A DNA stretch of 64,000 nt from an uncultured Christensenellaceae bacterium (GCA_944383895.1 CALWRH010000002.1:183555-247554), one strand, 5' to 3'; numbered from the stretch's first letter, positions 18,565 through 27,471 are shown. Program-made: numbers and translations. The notes: generated by a model not told the origin, from the letters alone.

Positions 18565-19674
18565 GTGGACGATAAAACTTTAGTAAAAAAGAAAAGGAAA
18601 AAGGGCATTGTCCCCATATTGATGAGGATAGGCTTTTTTACCGCTTTCGTTTTGCTCGGCTGGACCGTTATAATTCCTTATATAGCTGCGCGCGCGATAT
18701 ACGATTCAGTATTCGGCTCACGCGTTACGCCTATGTGCAATACGGTTACATACGACGACTATAAAGACGTCATGAACCGTCAGCGCATGGATTTTTATTC
18801 GGGCAAAAACAAGCTGGGCGCATATCTTTACACCGCTAAAGACGGCAAAAAAGGCAAAGCACTCGTGCTTGTCTGCCACGGCATAGGCTGCAATATGGAC
18901 GGATATCTCAACAGAACGCAGTATTTCGTCCGCAAGGGTTACGACGTGTTTACCTTCGATATGACGGGCACATGCACGAGCGAAGGTAAGAATATCTGCG
19001 GACTCAATCAGTCTAAAATCGATCTTCATAACGCGCTACTTTACATAGCCTCTCAATCCCGTTTCAAGGATATGCCAATACTTATATACGGGCACAGTTG
19101 GTCGGGTTATGCAAGCGCGAATGTGCTCAATTACGGACATGACGAACTCGCAGGGGTAGCAACGCTCAGCGGTTTCAACAATACCTGGGATACGATGTAT
19201 TTCCACGCTCAGAGATACGTCGGCAAACTCGCTATTCTCTATAAACCGTGGAATACGCTCGTAGAAAAAGTCAAATTCGGCAAATACGCGGGCGGAACGG
19301 GTGTATCCGGCATAAACAAATACAAAGGACCCGTGTTCGTATCTCACAGCAAGGACGATCCCACAGTGCCGTATTCGTGTTCTATAATAGCGCACAGAGA
19401 TGAGATAACCAATCCGAATACGGAATATCTGCTTTTCGAAGACAGAGGACACACAATGAGCCGTCCGAGAGAAGACGAAAAGAAGATAAGCGAAGATCTC
19501 AAAGGGAAGAAATCCAAGATCGTCAAAAACGCAAAATACAATACCTTCCAATACAATGTGGACATCAGATACGAGTACAGCGACAAGGCTACGGTATTTG
19601 CGATAGACGAGGAATTTATGGACGCGGTCAACGACTTCTTCGAAAGATGTATCGAAAAAAGAAAGAAAGCCTGA
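18565..19674 (+). CDS. membrane-anchored alpha/beta hydrolase
   Basis: 369 residues, GTG start after GCGGAGG. A basic N-terminus (KKKRKKG) is followed by one hydrophobic segment (about 17-45), so the enzyme is probably anchored in the membrane; the inside/outside orientation is not resolved. The alpha/beta hydrolase fold shows VCHGIG (oxyanion region, about 103-108), the nucleophile elbow GHSWSG (Ser about 178), an Asp in SHSKDDPTVP and a His in DRGHTMS. The fifth elbow residue is Ser rather than the usual Gly. The substrate is unknown; esterase or peptidase-like acyl hydrolase are both possible. Confidence 0.75.
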   Translation: MDDKTLVKKKRKKGIVPILMRIGFFTAFVLLGWTVIIPYIAARAIYDSVFGSRVTPMCNTVTYDDYKDVMNRQRMDFYSGKNKLGAYLYTAKDGKKGKALVLVCHGIGCNMDGYLNRTQYFVRKGYDVFTFDMTGTCTSEGKNICGLNQSKIDLHNALLYIASQSRFKDMPILIYGHSWSGYASANVLNYGHDELAGVATLSGFNNTWDTMYFHAQRYVGKLAILYKPWNTLVEKVKFGKYAGGTGVSGINKYKGPVFVSHSKDDPTVPYSCSIIAHRDEITNPNTEYLLFEDRGHTMSRPREDEKKISEDLKGKKSKIVKNAKYNTFQYNVDIRYEYSDKATVFAIDEEFMDAVNDFFERCIEKRKKA

Positions 19675-19692
19675 AAAAAGCATAGTTAAAGC

Positions 19693-19727
19693 ACCCCCTT
19701 ATTTGAATAAAATAAGGGGTATTTTTT
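19693..19727 (+). terminator. intrinsic terminator after the hydrolase
   Basis: CCCCTTATT pairs with AATAAGGGG around a short A/T loop and is followed by TATTTTTT. Confidence 0.85.
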
Positions 19728-19736
19728 AATTCGGTA

Positions 19737-19765
19737 TTGATAGAATAACGGGCTCGTGGTATAAT
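19737..19765 (+). promoter_or_regulatory. promoter of malQ
   Basis: TTGATA (19737-19742), 17 bases, TATAAT (19760-19765) with an extended TGG. The string CGTGGTATAAT is the same as in the hydrolase promoter. Confidence 0.82.
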
Positions 19766-19830
19766 TAAAACAGCGGTTAGTGGCGGATAAGCATATACTT
19801 GTCGCCAAATTTATAAAGGAAATTCAATTG

Positions 19831-21339
19831 ATGCTAAAAAGATCCAGCGGTATTTTACTCAACATATCCTCTTTGCCGTCTGCTTACGGAATAGGCGGTC
19901 TGGGCAGAGAGGTCGACGGCTTTTGCGATTTTTCGTTGTCGTGCGGTTTTCACTATTGGCAGATATTGCCCGTCACTACGATAGGGCTCGGCAATTCTCC
20001 TTATTCGGGAGTCAGCGCGTTTGCAGGCAACTTTCTCTATATAGATCCGACGACACTTGCGCAGCAAGGATATATTTCAGAAGAAGACAGACGTGCGTGT
20101 GAAGAGAGCAATCCTTACGCCGTAGACTACGGCAAGTGCATTGCGGCAAAGCAGGATATGCTCAGAAAGGCTTACGGTAACGCAAAAGACAGACTTTTCG
20201 GCAAACTCAAGGCGTTTGAAAAGAGCGCTTCCTGGGTGAGGGAATACGCACTGTTTATGGCACTTAAAAAGAGCTATGACGGCGCTCCATGGTGGAATTG
20301 GCAGGATTGCCATAAACGCATGGATGCAGGCGCGAAACGCGGCTATATCGCAGAAAACAGTGACGTATATTATTACTATGTTTTCGAGCAATATCTGTTC
20401 GACGAGCAGTGGAAAGGCGCTAAAAAGCGCGTAAATGCAAAAGGTATGAAGTTTATAGGCGATATGCCTATGTACGTCAGTATGGACAGCGCAGACGTAT
20501 GGGGAGAACCCGAGGCGTTCCTTCTCGACGAAAATCTCATGCCCAAGAAAGTAGCGGGAGTTCCGCCCGATTATTTCAGCGAAGAAGGGCAGCTCTGGGG
20601 CAATCCGCTGTATGATTACGACCATATGAGAAAGGACGGTTTTTCCTGGTGGATGAAACGCTTTGACCGTATGGCGGAGCTGTACGACGTGCTGAGGATA
20701 GACCATTTCAGAGCGTTTTCCGAATATTGGGCTGTGGATTACGGAGAAACCACTGCGAAGAACGGAGAGTGGTGCAAAGGCGTCGGAGAAGAACTGTTTG
20801 CCAAAGTATTCAAAAAGCACGACAAAGACGGTTTTATTGCAGAAGATCTCGGCATAATCGACGACAAAGTCAACGCGCTTCTCGCCAAACTCGGGCTGCC
20901 GTGCATGCGCGTGATGCAGTTCGGTTTCGAAGACGGCGACAGCATACATCTGCCGCACAATTTCAGCCGTAATTGCGTAGGCTATACCGCAACTCACGAC
21001 AACAACACAACTCTCGGCTGGATGTACGGGTTAAAAGAAAATATTCTCGATTATATGCTGAGATATATAGAGTGCGACCGCAAAGACTACGGCGGCGGAG
21101 GGTATGACTGCAAACCGACCAAAATATTTATAAGAAGGCTTATATCCAGCTGTTGCAGACTTGCCGTCGTTCCTTTCCAGGATCTGTGCGGTTACGGCGC
21201 AGACTGCCGCATGAATACACCGGGAGTAGCCGAAGGCAATTGGACTTTCAGAGCAACGCGCGATGCAATGAACTGCGTGGACAAAGGCTATTTTCATTAT
21301 ATAAATTGTCTGTACGGCAGAAATAACGAGTTATGCTGA
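19831..21339 (+). CDS. malQ: 4-alpha-glucanotransferase (GH77, amylomaltase)
   Basis: A 502-residue enzyme that transfers alpha-1,4-glucan segments in maltodextrin or glycogen metabolism. I start it at ATG 19831 (MLKRSSGILLNISSLPS) behind AAAGGA. A GTG at 19780 is only about 8 bases from the predicted transcript start, so it is unlikely. Catalytic residues are visible: Asp in RIDHFRAF (about 290), Glu in IAEDLG (about 337) and Asp in THDNNT (about 389). Its stop overlaps the next gene, which begins at 21333. Confidence 0.95.
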   Translation: MLKRSSGILLNISSLPSAYGIGGLGREVDGFCDFSLSCGFHYWQILPVTTIGLGNSPYSGVSAFAGNFLYIDPTTLAQQGYISEEDRRACEESNPYAVDYGKCIAAKQDMLRKAYGNAKDRLFGKLKAFEKSASWVREYALFMALKKSYDGAPWWNWQDCHKRMDAGAKRGYIAENSDVYYYYVFEQYLFDEQWKGAKKRVNAKGMKFIGDMPMYVSMDSADVWGEPEAFLLDENLMPKKVAGVPPDYFSEEGQLWGNPLYDYDHMRKDGFSWWMKRFDRMAELYDVLRIDHFRAFSEYWAVDYGETTAKNGEWCKGVGEELFAKVFKKHDKDGFIAEDLGIIDDKVNALLAKLGLPCMRVMQFGFEDGDSIHLPHNFSRNCVGYTATHDNNTTLGWMYGLKENILDYMLRYIECDRKDYGGGGYDCKPTKIFIRRLISSCCRLAVVPFQDLCGYGADCRMNTPGVAEGNWTFRATRDAMNCVDKGYFHYINCLYGRNNELC

Positions 21340-21761
21340 TATTCGTATCGGAGAGTTGCGTCGATAGTGCAGAACTTGCCTTGAAGGCGGACGCCGCGCT
21401 TAGTCTGATGGACAAACCGTTGATCGGTGAAATAAGAAAAACCGAGAAAGGAGCGCCTTATTGCAATAACTATAAAATATCTATAACGCACACGGACGGC
21501 AAAATTTTATTGGCAGTATCGTCTTTGCCCGTAGGTGTGGATATAGAAATAGAGGACAGAGAAGTGCCAAAGAGCATGCACGACGTTAAGAATTGGACTG
21601 CATACGAGGCGCTTTGCAAGATGAGCGGAGAAGGCATAAGACTCAGCGAAGTCAAAAGCGGAGCAGACCATACCAATGACGTAAGATTTCTGTATTTTCT
21701 CAAAGACCACGTTATTGCGCTTGCGGGAGAAGACGAAGACGTTTTCGTTATCTGTGTATAA
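21333..21761 (+). CDS. 4'-phosphopantetheinyl transferase-like protein
   Basis: A 142-residue protein overlapping the malQ end by seven bases. It has the order of motifs of Sfp/AcpS-type transferases: SITHTDGKILLAVSS, then GVDIEIEDR (the magnesium-binding GVD-E motif, about 67-75), then WTAYEALCKMSGEGI, which matches W-T-x-K-E-A-x-x-K. The first conserved Lys of that last motif is Tyr here. It is shorter than Sfp (about 220). An acyl carrier protein gene follows 240 bases later, a natural substrate. It could be active or partly degenerate. Confidence 0.65.
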   Translation: MLIFVSESCVDSAELALKADAALSLMDKPLIGEIRKTEKGAPYCNNYKISITHTDGKILLAVSSLPVGVDIEIEDREVPKSMHDVKNWTAYEALCKMSGEGIRLSEVKSGADHTNDVRFLYFLKDHVIALAGEDEDVFVICV

Positions 21762-21909
21762 AGTAATAGCGATCAGGGCTGCGGCGTCAGGAGTTATGTA
21801 AATTCAAGACGGCATACAGCCGTATACAACAGAAATAGCGTTCAGCTGCTCGCAATAAGACATTTTGAGGTCGTTTCGTCTTGTTACTGCTGCCCAAAGC
21901 GTAAAAGTG

Positions 21910-21938
21910 TTGCAAAACGCATAAAAAAGCGGTATACT
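21910..21938 (+). promoter_or_regulatory. promoter of acpP
   Basis: TTGCAA (21910-21915), a 17-base spacer and TATACT (21933-21938). The rest of the 240-base gap back to 21761 shows nothing else I can support. Confidence 0.75.
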
Positions 21939-22001
21939 ATAAAGTAACTAATGACAGAGTGCGCGAAATAAAGAGTTGCGCGATCAACGGAGGTAAAAAT
22001 C

Positions 22002-22232
22002 ATGGTACTCGAAAAGGTTAAAGAAATAATTGCCAATCAACTCGGAGTAGACGCAGGGGAAATAAATGCCGATACGAAGTTGCAGGAAGATCTGCACGCA
22101 GACTCCCTTGACACCGTTGAATTGGTAATGGCTGCAGAAGAAGAATTCGGCGTTGAAATAGAGGACGAAGTAGTACTCACTTTCAAGACCGTAGGCGACG
22201 TTGCGAAATACATCGAAGCAAATAAGAAATAA
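22002..22232 (+). CDS. acpP: acyl carrier protein
   Basis: A 76-residue acidic four-helix protein. The phosphopantetheine attachment Ser lies in HADSLDTVELVMAAEEEFG (DSL motif, about residue 36). It carries acyl chains in fatty acid synthesis; no other fab genes are next to it. The ribosome-binding site is CGGAGG and it has its own terminator. Confidence 0.96.
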   Translation: MVLEKVKEIIANQLGVDAGEINADTKLQEDLHADSLDTVELVMAAEEEFGVEIEDEVVLTFKTVGDVAKYIEANKK

Positions 22233-22244
22233 GTCATATAAAAG

Positions 22245-22266
22245 AGAGCCGCGAGGCTCTTTTTTT
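22245..22266 (+). terminator. intrinsic terminator of acpP
   Basis: AGAGCC/GGCTCT around GCGA, followed by a run of at least six T. Confidence 0.9.
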
Positions 22267-22295
22267 ATGCGCTGAAAAAATTCGATATTATCATG

Positions 22296-22327
22296 AAAAA
22301 GACAGACCGCACGGCCTGTCTTTTTTA
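22296..22327. terminator. bidirectional terminator between acpP and the flavoprotein gene
   Basis: GACAG-A-CCG/CGG-C-CTGTC with AAAAA before it and TTTTTT after it. It can end transcription in both directions and mainly serves the minus-strand flavoprotein gene. Confidence 0.8.
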
Positions 22328-22376
22328 GTTGTTTTGATTGTGTTATAAGCAAAAATTTACATGCCCGTGTCTGTTA

Positions 22377-24428
22377 TCACAGTTTCATAGCGACGTCCCA
22401 GGCGCGCCATATCACTGTCCTTAAGTTGCCTACGCCGTTTGCGTCGCCGACAACGGATATCCGCTTGCTCTTGGTCGCAACGGGTGCCGGAGTATAGCCT
22501 ACCGACACGATTACGCTGTCTGTCGGCACTGACGTCTTTTTGCCGTCTTTATCCATGACGGTTACGCTGCCGTCGGTTATCTCTGTCACTTTGCTCTCGA
22601 GATAGACGGGCACTTTTTTATAATTGAAGAAATCTCTGAGATAAGAGGAGTTGGCAAGGCATACTCCGCGTACCGCGATGAGGTCGTTCTTCATTTCTAC
22701 GATAACAGGTTTTTTGCCTTTCAGGAACAGATCGTAGGCTATTTCGCAACCCGTAAGTCCTCCGCCTATCACGGTTACTTTTTCTCCCGTTTTTGCGCCG
22801 CTCAAGTAGTCGACCGCCTCGATCGCCTTTTCAATGCCTTTGATATTCATCTTGCGCGCGACCGCGCCCGTTGCGACTACGATCTCGTCTTCTTTGAGAT
22901 CTTCCGGGTTTTTAATCTCGCAATTGAACTTAACGGGTATTTTCAGATCGTTGATCTGCTTGATATACCATTTTATCAGATCTTTGTCTTTTTCTTTGAA
23001 GTCGGGAGCCGCCGCCGCGATAAATACGCCGCCGAGACGGTCGGTCTTTTCGTATATCGTGACTTTATGCCCGCGCAGAGTAGCGATCCTCGCGGTTTCC
23101 ATGCCGCCGATGCCGCCGCCGATAACTGCAATCGTCTTTTGTTTTTTAGCGGGCTTTATGTCGTATTTGTGTCCTTGCATTGTCTGAGGATTGAGCGCGC
23201 ATCTCGCCATGTGCGCCGCGTCGTCGAAAGCTTCGTCGTTTGCAACGCCTTTGTAATGCGCCATCGCAAAGCAGGCATTGTGACAGCATATACACGGGCG
23301 TATGTCGTCGAGTCTGTCCTCTTTGAGCTTGGTTACCCACTCGCCGTCGGCAAGGAATTGTCTTGCTACGCCCATAGCGTCGATTTTGCCGTCCGCTATC
23401 GCCTTTGCTGCAACGTCAGGTTCCATCCTGCCTGCGCATACGACGGGTACGTCGACGAATTTTCTTATATGAGCTACGTCATCGAGGTTGCAGTTTTTTG
23501 GCATGTATGCGGGCGGGTGAGCCCAATACCATGCGTCGTAAGTGCCGTTGTCTGCATTGAGCATATCGTAGCCGGCGTCCTGAAGGTATTTTGCGGCGCG
23601 TTCGCTTTCCTGCATATCTCTGCCTATCTCGTCGTAGACTTCGCCGGGCATTGCGCCTACGCAGAAATCTTTCGTCTTGCTGAGAACGGAATACCTGAGG
23701 GATACGGGATAGTTTTCTCCGCATGCCTTTTTGATAGCGCGCACTACTTCAACGGGGAAACGGTAGCGGTTTTCGAAACTGCCGCCGTATTCGTCCGTAC
23801 GCTTATTGGTGTAGGGAAGAGTGAACTGATCGAGCAGATAGCCTTCATGGACGGCATGAACTTCTACGCCGTCTACGCCTGCCTCCTTGCAAAGGCGCGC
23901 GGTTTCTGCAAATGCATAGATCATATCCGCTATCTCTTTTTTGGTGAGAGCTCTGCATTTTACGTCTTCAGCCCAGCGGGAAGGGAGCTCGCTCGGAGAG
24001 GCGCATATATAACTTATGTCGACAAACGGTTTTGCCAGCGCGCCGAGCAGTTTGTTTTTAAGCATAGGGACGAGCATATCCGTTACTGCAAAAGATCTGC
24101 CGAAACCCGCGGTGAGCTGAATAAACATCTTTGCCCCCGTCTTATGGAATTCGGTCATATACTCCTTGAGCTCTCTGAACATCTTTTTGTTTTTATAAAG
24201 CCATCTTCCGCCCATGGTGTCCTTGAGAGGAGCGATGCCCGGGATTATCAGTCCTACGTCGTGTTTTGCTCTTTCCATAAAGAAGTCTGCGGCGACTTTG
24301 TCAAAATGGTTGGGCTCCATCCAGCCGAACAGAGAAGTGCCGCCCATAGGGCAGAGTACGATGCGGTTTTTTATCTCTACGTCGCGTATCTTCCACGGCG
24401 TAAACAATGCTTTGTATTGATCCTGCAT
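22377..24428 (-). CDS. old-yellow-enzyme family NADH:flavin oxidoreductase (FadH/BaiCD-like)
   Basis: 683 residues from the ATG at 24428, which follows GGAGG and lies just after a good promoter; longer in-frame starts to 24578 lie upstream of it. The N-terminal ~350 residues form the FMN-binding TIM barrel (LFTPWKIRDVEIKNRIVL; VDGVEVHAVHEGYLLDQF). Next comes the iron-sulfur cysteine cluster (CICCHNAC with a later Cys, about 376-405). Then follow two dinucleotide-binding folds (IAVIGGGIGGMETA and VTVIGGGLTGCEIA). This is the architecture of 2,4-dienoyl-CoA reductase, 2-enoate reductase and bile-acid BaiCD/BaiH enzymes. The substrate cannot be read from sequence; it is probably an anaerobic enoate or enone reductase. 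Confidence 0.9.
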   Translation of the reverse strand: MQDQYKALFTPWKIRDVEIKNRIVLCPMGGTSLFGWMEPNHFDKVAADFFMERAKHDVGLIIPGIAPLKDTMGGRWLYKNKKMFRELKEYMTEFHKTGAKMFIQLTAGFGRSFAVTDMLVPMLKNKLLGALAKPFVDISYICASPSELPSRWAEDVKCRALTKKEIADMIYAFAETARLCKEAGVDGVEVHAVHEGYLLDQFTLPYTNKRTDEYGGSFENRYRFPVEVVRAIKKACGENYPVSLRYSVLSKTKDFCVGAMPGEVYDEIGRDMQESERAAKYLQDAGYDMLNADNGTYDAWYWAHPPAYMPKNCNLDDVAHIRKFVDVPVVCAGRMEPDVAAKAIADGKIDAMGVARQFLADGEWVTKLKEDRLDDIRPCICCHNACFAMAHYKGVANDEAFDDAAHMARCALNPQTMQGHKYDIKPAKKQKTIAVIGGGIGGMETARIATLRGHKVTIYEKTDRLGGVFIAAAAPDFKEKDKDLIKWYIKQINDLKIPVKFNCEIKNPEDLKEDEIVVATGAVARKMNIKGIEKAIEAVDYLSGAKTGEKVTVIGGGLTGCEIAYDLFLKGKKPVIVEMKNDLIAVRGVCLANSSYLRDFFNYKKVPVYLESKVTEITDGSVTVMDKDGKKTSVPTDSVIVSVGYTPAPVATKSKRISVVGDANGVGNLRTVIWRAWDVAMKL

Positions 24429-24455
24429 AATTTCCCTCCGTAAGTTTCTGTATTT

Positions 24456-24484
24456 ATTATAGAATATAAACGGTATAAGGTCAA
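24456..24484 (-). promoter_or_regulatory. promoter of the flavoprotein gene
   Basis: On the minus strand, TTGACC (24484-24479), a 17-base spacer and TATAAT (24461-24456). The start lies near 24449, leaving a short leader before the GGAGG. Confidence 0.85.
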
Positions 24485-24620
24485 TACCGCATAAAAAAGC
24501 GTCGGGGTAAGCATAAGACAACTCAGACGTGAGAACAAAATGAGATTGGAAGGATAATATCCATATAAAATAAATCAATAATATATATTTGTCATCATTT
24601 TATACAAAAACATCATAAAC

Positions 24621-24653
24621 TATAATGTGAAAATGATGTTAGCAACGGCTAAC
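24621..24653. promoter_or_regulatory. palindrome 1 (GTTAGC-N4-GCTAAC) between divergent genes
   Basis: GTTAGC AACG GCTAAC at 24638-24653, extended one pair by flanking T/A. A TATAAT hexamer lies 12 bases before it (24621-24626), and an extended TGTGATAAT lies 25 bases after it (-10 at 24678-24683). The site could therefore repress a promoter on its left or activate one on its right; its centre is about 44 bases before that second start. Two more copies are at 24820 and 63940. Confidence 0.7.
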
Positions 24654-24819
24654 AATGTACATGTTAATTGCTATTGTGATAATATATTAGCGAAAGAAAG
24701 AAGACCTAAACTGAAAAATAGTCAGAGCAGAACAGCAGAATTAGTTGCGAAATGCAGTTTTGCGTAAGTTGATCGGCGAAAATAAGCCAAAGGCGATCGC
24801 CGTTATTTAATAAAGCGCG

Positions 24820-24835
24820 GTTAGCAGTTGCTAAC
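24820..24835. promoter_or_regulatory. palindrome 2, operator directly before ygbA
   Basis: GTTAGC AGTT GCTAAC, extended one pair by flanking G/C (24819-24836). It ends about 14 bases before the chosen ygbA start. The following CCATATGGAG resembles the CCATGTGACGGAG that follows the copy at 63940. The position close to the ribosome-binding site suggests repression. Confidence 0.75.
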
Positions 24836-24850
24836 CATATGGAGATATAT

Positions 24851-25216
24851 ATGCAGGACAACGATCTCAAAACGGTCAGATTCATGATAGAGCTCTATTG
24901 CAGAGGCAAGCACAAGACAAAGAGAGGCGAACTGTGCAACGAGTGTCGGGAGCTTTGGGAATACGTTCAGCTAAGACGCTCCAAATGTCCTTTCGGAGAT
25001 AACAAGCCTTTTTGCTCCAACTGCAAGATACATTGCTATAAATCCGAGATGAGAGAGAGGATAAAAGCCGTCATGAGATATTCGGGACCGCGCATGATGT
25101 TTTATAATCCAAAAATTGCGTGGGCTCACGTTTTTGAAACGATAAGGAGAAAAAGAGAAGAGAAGAAAATCAAGGCAAAAGAAAAACAAAACGGTGTAAA
25201 GGAGGAGCAAAAATGA
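24851..25216 (+). CDS. ygbA: YgbA family protein (nitrous-oxide-stimulated promoter family)
   Basis: 121 residues. I use ATG 24851 because GGAG (24841-24844) lies six bases before it; the in-frame ATG at 24839 overlaps that site and touches the palindrome. The family pattern is clear: TVRFMIELYCRGKH, then LCNECRELWEYVQLRRSKCPFG, then KPFCSNCKIHCYKSEMRERIKAVMRYSGPRM, with conserved Cys and His residues that may bind metal. In enterobacteria ygbA is induced by nitric oxide through NsrR. The stop overlaps the next start (ATGA). Confidence 0.88.
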   Translation: MQDNDLKTVRFMIELYCRGKHKTKRGELCNECRELWEYVQLRRSKCPFGDNKPFCSNCKIHCYKSEMRERIKAVMRYSGPRMMFYNPKIAWAHVFETIRRKREEKKIKAKEKQNGVKEEQK

Positions 25217-25713
25217 AGAAAACGTTTTTAACGCTTGTAATTATCGCTATGATCGCCGTCAGCGTTTTCGCGCTTGTATCCTGTAAAGAAGACGAAGAGG
25301 TCTTCGACGGCAAAGACGAATACGGCAGAAGTTTCGGCGAAATATACGATATAGATTCTGAAAGCACGGGGGTTTTCAGACTGCCGTATCAGATAGGCGA
25401 CACGTCGACTATGGGGCAAATGATGATAGAGCAGTATTGTGCCGATTATGTGGAGATAGAGAAGACGCAGAGCGGATACAAACTGACGTTTTACTGTGAC
25501 GACGGCATGCTTGACAACGTGTCGATGACTGTTGACGGCGCGGCGGTAAGCGGCACGCAAAAATCGACTGACGACTATCAGGGGTTTACTTTCGAGGTCG
25601 AAAAGCAGGATCTCGAAAGCAAGATAACGCTCAGCTGCGTCGTAAAACTTATGAACAGGACGGTGAGTTTTTCTGTCGCCGTCGATCTTACACAGGCAAA
25701 ACTGGTAGGCTGA
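25213..25713 (+). CDS. lipoprotein with NEAT/Shp-like haem-binding look
   Basis: 166 residues, coupled to ygbA by a four-base overlap and preceded by AAAGGAGG. A signal peptide runs to ALVSC (Cys 24 would be lipidated), so the protein sits on the outer face of the membrane. After an acidic linker, residues about 55-165 have the pattern of a small all-beta domain: STMGQMMIEQYCADYVEIEK, GYKLTF, VSMTVDG, GFTFEV, then LSCVVKLMNRTVSFSVAVDL. I read this as NEAT-like. The Tyr-x3-Tyr of ordinary NEAT domains is absent, but Met residues occur in the first loop and in the LMNRTVSF strand. The neighbouring transporter genes support a haem role; this is inference. Confidence 0.55.
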   Translation: MKKTFLTLVIIAMIAVSVFALVSCKEDEEVFDGKDEYGRSFGEIYDIDSESTGVFRLPYQIGDTSTMGQMMIEQYCADYVEIEKTQSGYKLTFYCDDGMLDNVSMTVDGAAVSGTQKSTDDYQGFTFEVEKQDLESKITLSCVVKLMNRTVSFSVAVDLTQAKLVG

Positions 25714-25734
25714 AAAGCTCAGAAGGAAGATTAT

Positions 25735-27471
25735 ATGTTGGACAAAGATTTATTCAGATTGGCGCGCGGTAGCGGAAAATACGTCGCGCTTGCAGTAGCG
25801 GTATCGGTTGTCGCTATGCTGCTCAACCTCGCCATAACGGCATGCATATGCGTGATAATAGCTTTGTCGGCAGAAGGAGCGCAGGCGGACGCATATCTTG
25901 CTCCTGCACTGCTTGCGGCGGCGGGCGTATTGCTCAGAGTTCCCGCAGGTATTGCAGTGAACAGAATCAAAGCGCGCCTCGGAGCAAAGGTTAAAAAAGA
26001 GCTCAGAGCAAAGACTTACGACAAAATACTTACGCTCGGAGTGCGCACCACAGAGGAAATGAGTATGGCGGGACTCACTCAGGTGAGCATGGAGGGTATA
26101 GAACAACTCGACTTATACTATTCAACATACCTGCCGCAGTTCTTTTTCTCGATGATAGCGCCTATAGTATTGTTTATCACATGCGTATTTATTGATTGGA
26201 GAACTGCGGTCGTACTTATCGCGTGCGTACCGCTTATTCCTGTATCCATAGTCGCAGTAAGTAAATACGCAAAGAGGATATTCGCGAAGTATTGGGGCAA
26301 GTACACCTCGATGGGCGACGGATTTCTCGACAGCGTACAGGGACTAAAGGAGCTCAAGATATTCAAGGCGGACGACAGGTATCACGAAAGGATGAACGAA
26401 AAGGCAGAAGAGTTCCGCAAAATAACTATGAAAGTACTCGTGATGCAGCTTGCGAGCACTACGATAATGGATCTCGTCGCGTTCGGAGGAGCGGGCGCGG
26501 GTATCGCGCTTGCGATCTCAGGCGTCGTAAACGGTTATCTCGATCCTTTCAAGGCGTTGTTTCTGATACTCGTTGCGGTAGAATTCTTTTTACCGCTGAG
26601 AGCTCTCGGCAGTGCGTTCCACGTCGCAATGAACGGCGCGAGCGCGGGCAAGAAGATAAAGGCATTGCTTGACGCCAAGCCGCCCGTATGGGGAAAAGGT
26701 GAAGTAAAACAAGGAGAAGTAAAGCTTGAAGACGTTACTTTCTCTTACGACGGAAAGCGCGACGTGCTTAAGAACGTCGATATGGTTTTCGGAAGAGGGA
26801 TTACGGCTATCGTTGGAGAGAGCGGCAGCGGAAAATCCACAATAGTAGGACTGATAACGGGCGCGTTAAGACCGCAGAAAGGCAGAGTGAGCGTCGCGGG
26901 ACAGAGTTTCGAAGACTTCGGCAGAGAGAGTTATTATTCGCATCTTTCGGTAGTCAGCTACAACACATACATTTTCAACGAGAGCGTGAGGGACAATTTC
27001 CGCTTGGCGAAAAAAGACGTGTCGGACGAGGCGATCTATGCCGCGCTCAAAAAGGTCAATCTCGACGTTTTCGTACGCGAAAGCGGCGGACTCGACAAGA
27101 TAATAACCGAAGACGCAGGCAATATTTCGGGAGGACAGAAACAGAGGCTTGCGCTTGCCGTAAATCTCGCGGCAGGCAAATACATATACGTCTTTGACGA
27201 GGCGACATCCAACATAGACATAGAAAGCGAGGCGATAATCATGGACAACATACGCGCGCTTTCCCAAAGCGCGACGGTCATCGTTATATCTCACAGACTC
27301 GAGAACGTGGTCAGGGCAGACAATATATATTATCTGAAAGACGGAGAGGTCAGAGAGCGCGGCACTCACGACGAGCTGTGTAAAGAGAAGGGCGAATACA
27401 GCGCGCTTTACAACACGCAGAAACAACTCGAACAAGGCTATATGCAGTATGCAAAAGGAGGCGCGCTATGA
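25735..27471 (+). CDS. ABC half-transporter (membrane + ATPase), SiaD/CydD-like
   Basis: A 578-residue fused permease-ATPase. The six-helix exporter-type domain occupies about 1-320 and the nucleotide-binding domain about 335-570. Walker A is GESGSGKST (about 361), the signature SGGQKQRL (about 463), and Walker B IYVFDEAT (about 486), with an H-loop His in ISHRLE. It overlaps the next, related half-transporter by four bases, so the two should form a heterodimer. Substrate unknown; CydDC-like exporters and the SiaDE pair beside streptococcal haem genes are the closest context matches. Confidence 0.85.
   Translation: MLDKDLFRLARGSGKYVALAVAVSVVAMLLNLAITACICVIIALSAEGAQADAYLAPALLAAAGVLLRVPAGIAVNRIKARLGAKVKKELRAKTYDKILTLGVRTTEEMSMAGLTQVSMEGIEQLDLYYSTYLPQFFFSMIAPIVLFITCVFIDWRTAVVLIACVPLIPVSIVAVSKYAKRIFAKYWGKYTSMGDGFLDSVQGLKELKIFKADDRYHERMNEKAEEFRKITMKVLVMQLASTTIMDLVAFGGAGAGIALAISGVVNGYLDPFKALFLILVAVEFFLPLRALGSAFHVAMNGASAGKKIKALLDAKPPVWGKGEVKQGEVKLEDVTFSYDGKRDVLKNVDMVFGRGITAIVGESGSGKSTIVGLITGALRPQKGRVSVAGQSFEDFGRESYYSHLSVVSYNTYIFNESVRDNFRLAKKDVSDEAIYAALKKVNLDVFVRESGGLDKIITEDAGNISGGQKQRLALAVNLAAGKYIYVFDEATSNIDIESEAIIMDNIRALSQSATVIVISHRLENVVRADNIYYLKDGEVRERGTHDELCKEKGEYSALYNTQKQLEQGYMQYAKGGAL

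Noticed and set aside
19780..19830. Upstream GTG start for malQ
   Set aside because: Only about 8 bases after the predicted transcript start and without a ribosome-binding site; ATG 19831 fits the family N-terminus.
23067..24443. 458-codon plus-strand frame opposite the flavoprotein gene
   Set aside because: The minus-strand gene has full family motifs, a promoter and a ribosome-binding site; the plus frame has none.
24429..24578. 50-codon N-terminal extension of the flavoprotein
   Set aside because: It spans the promoter of the gene, and the downstream ATG has GGAGG.
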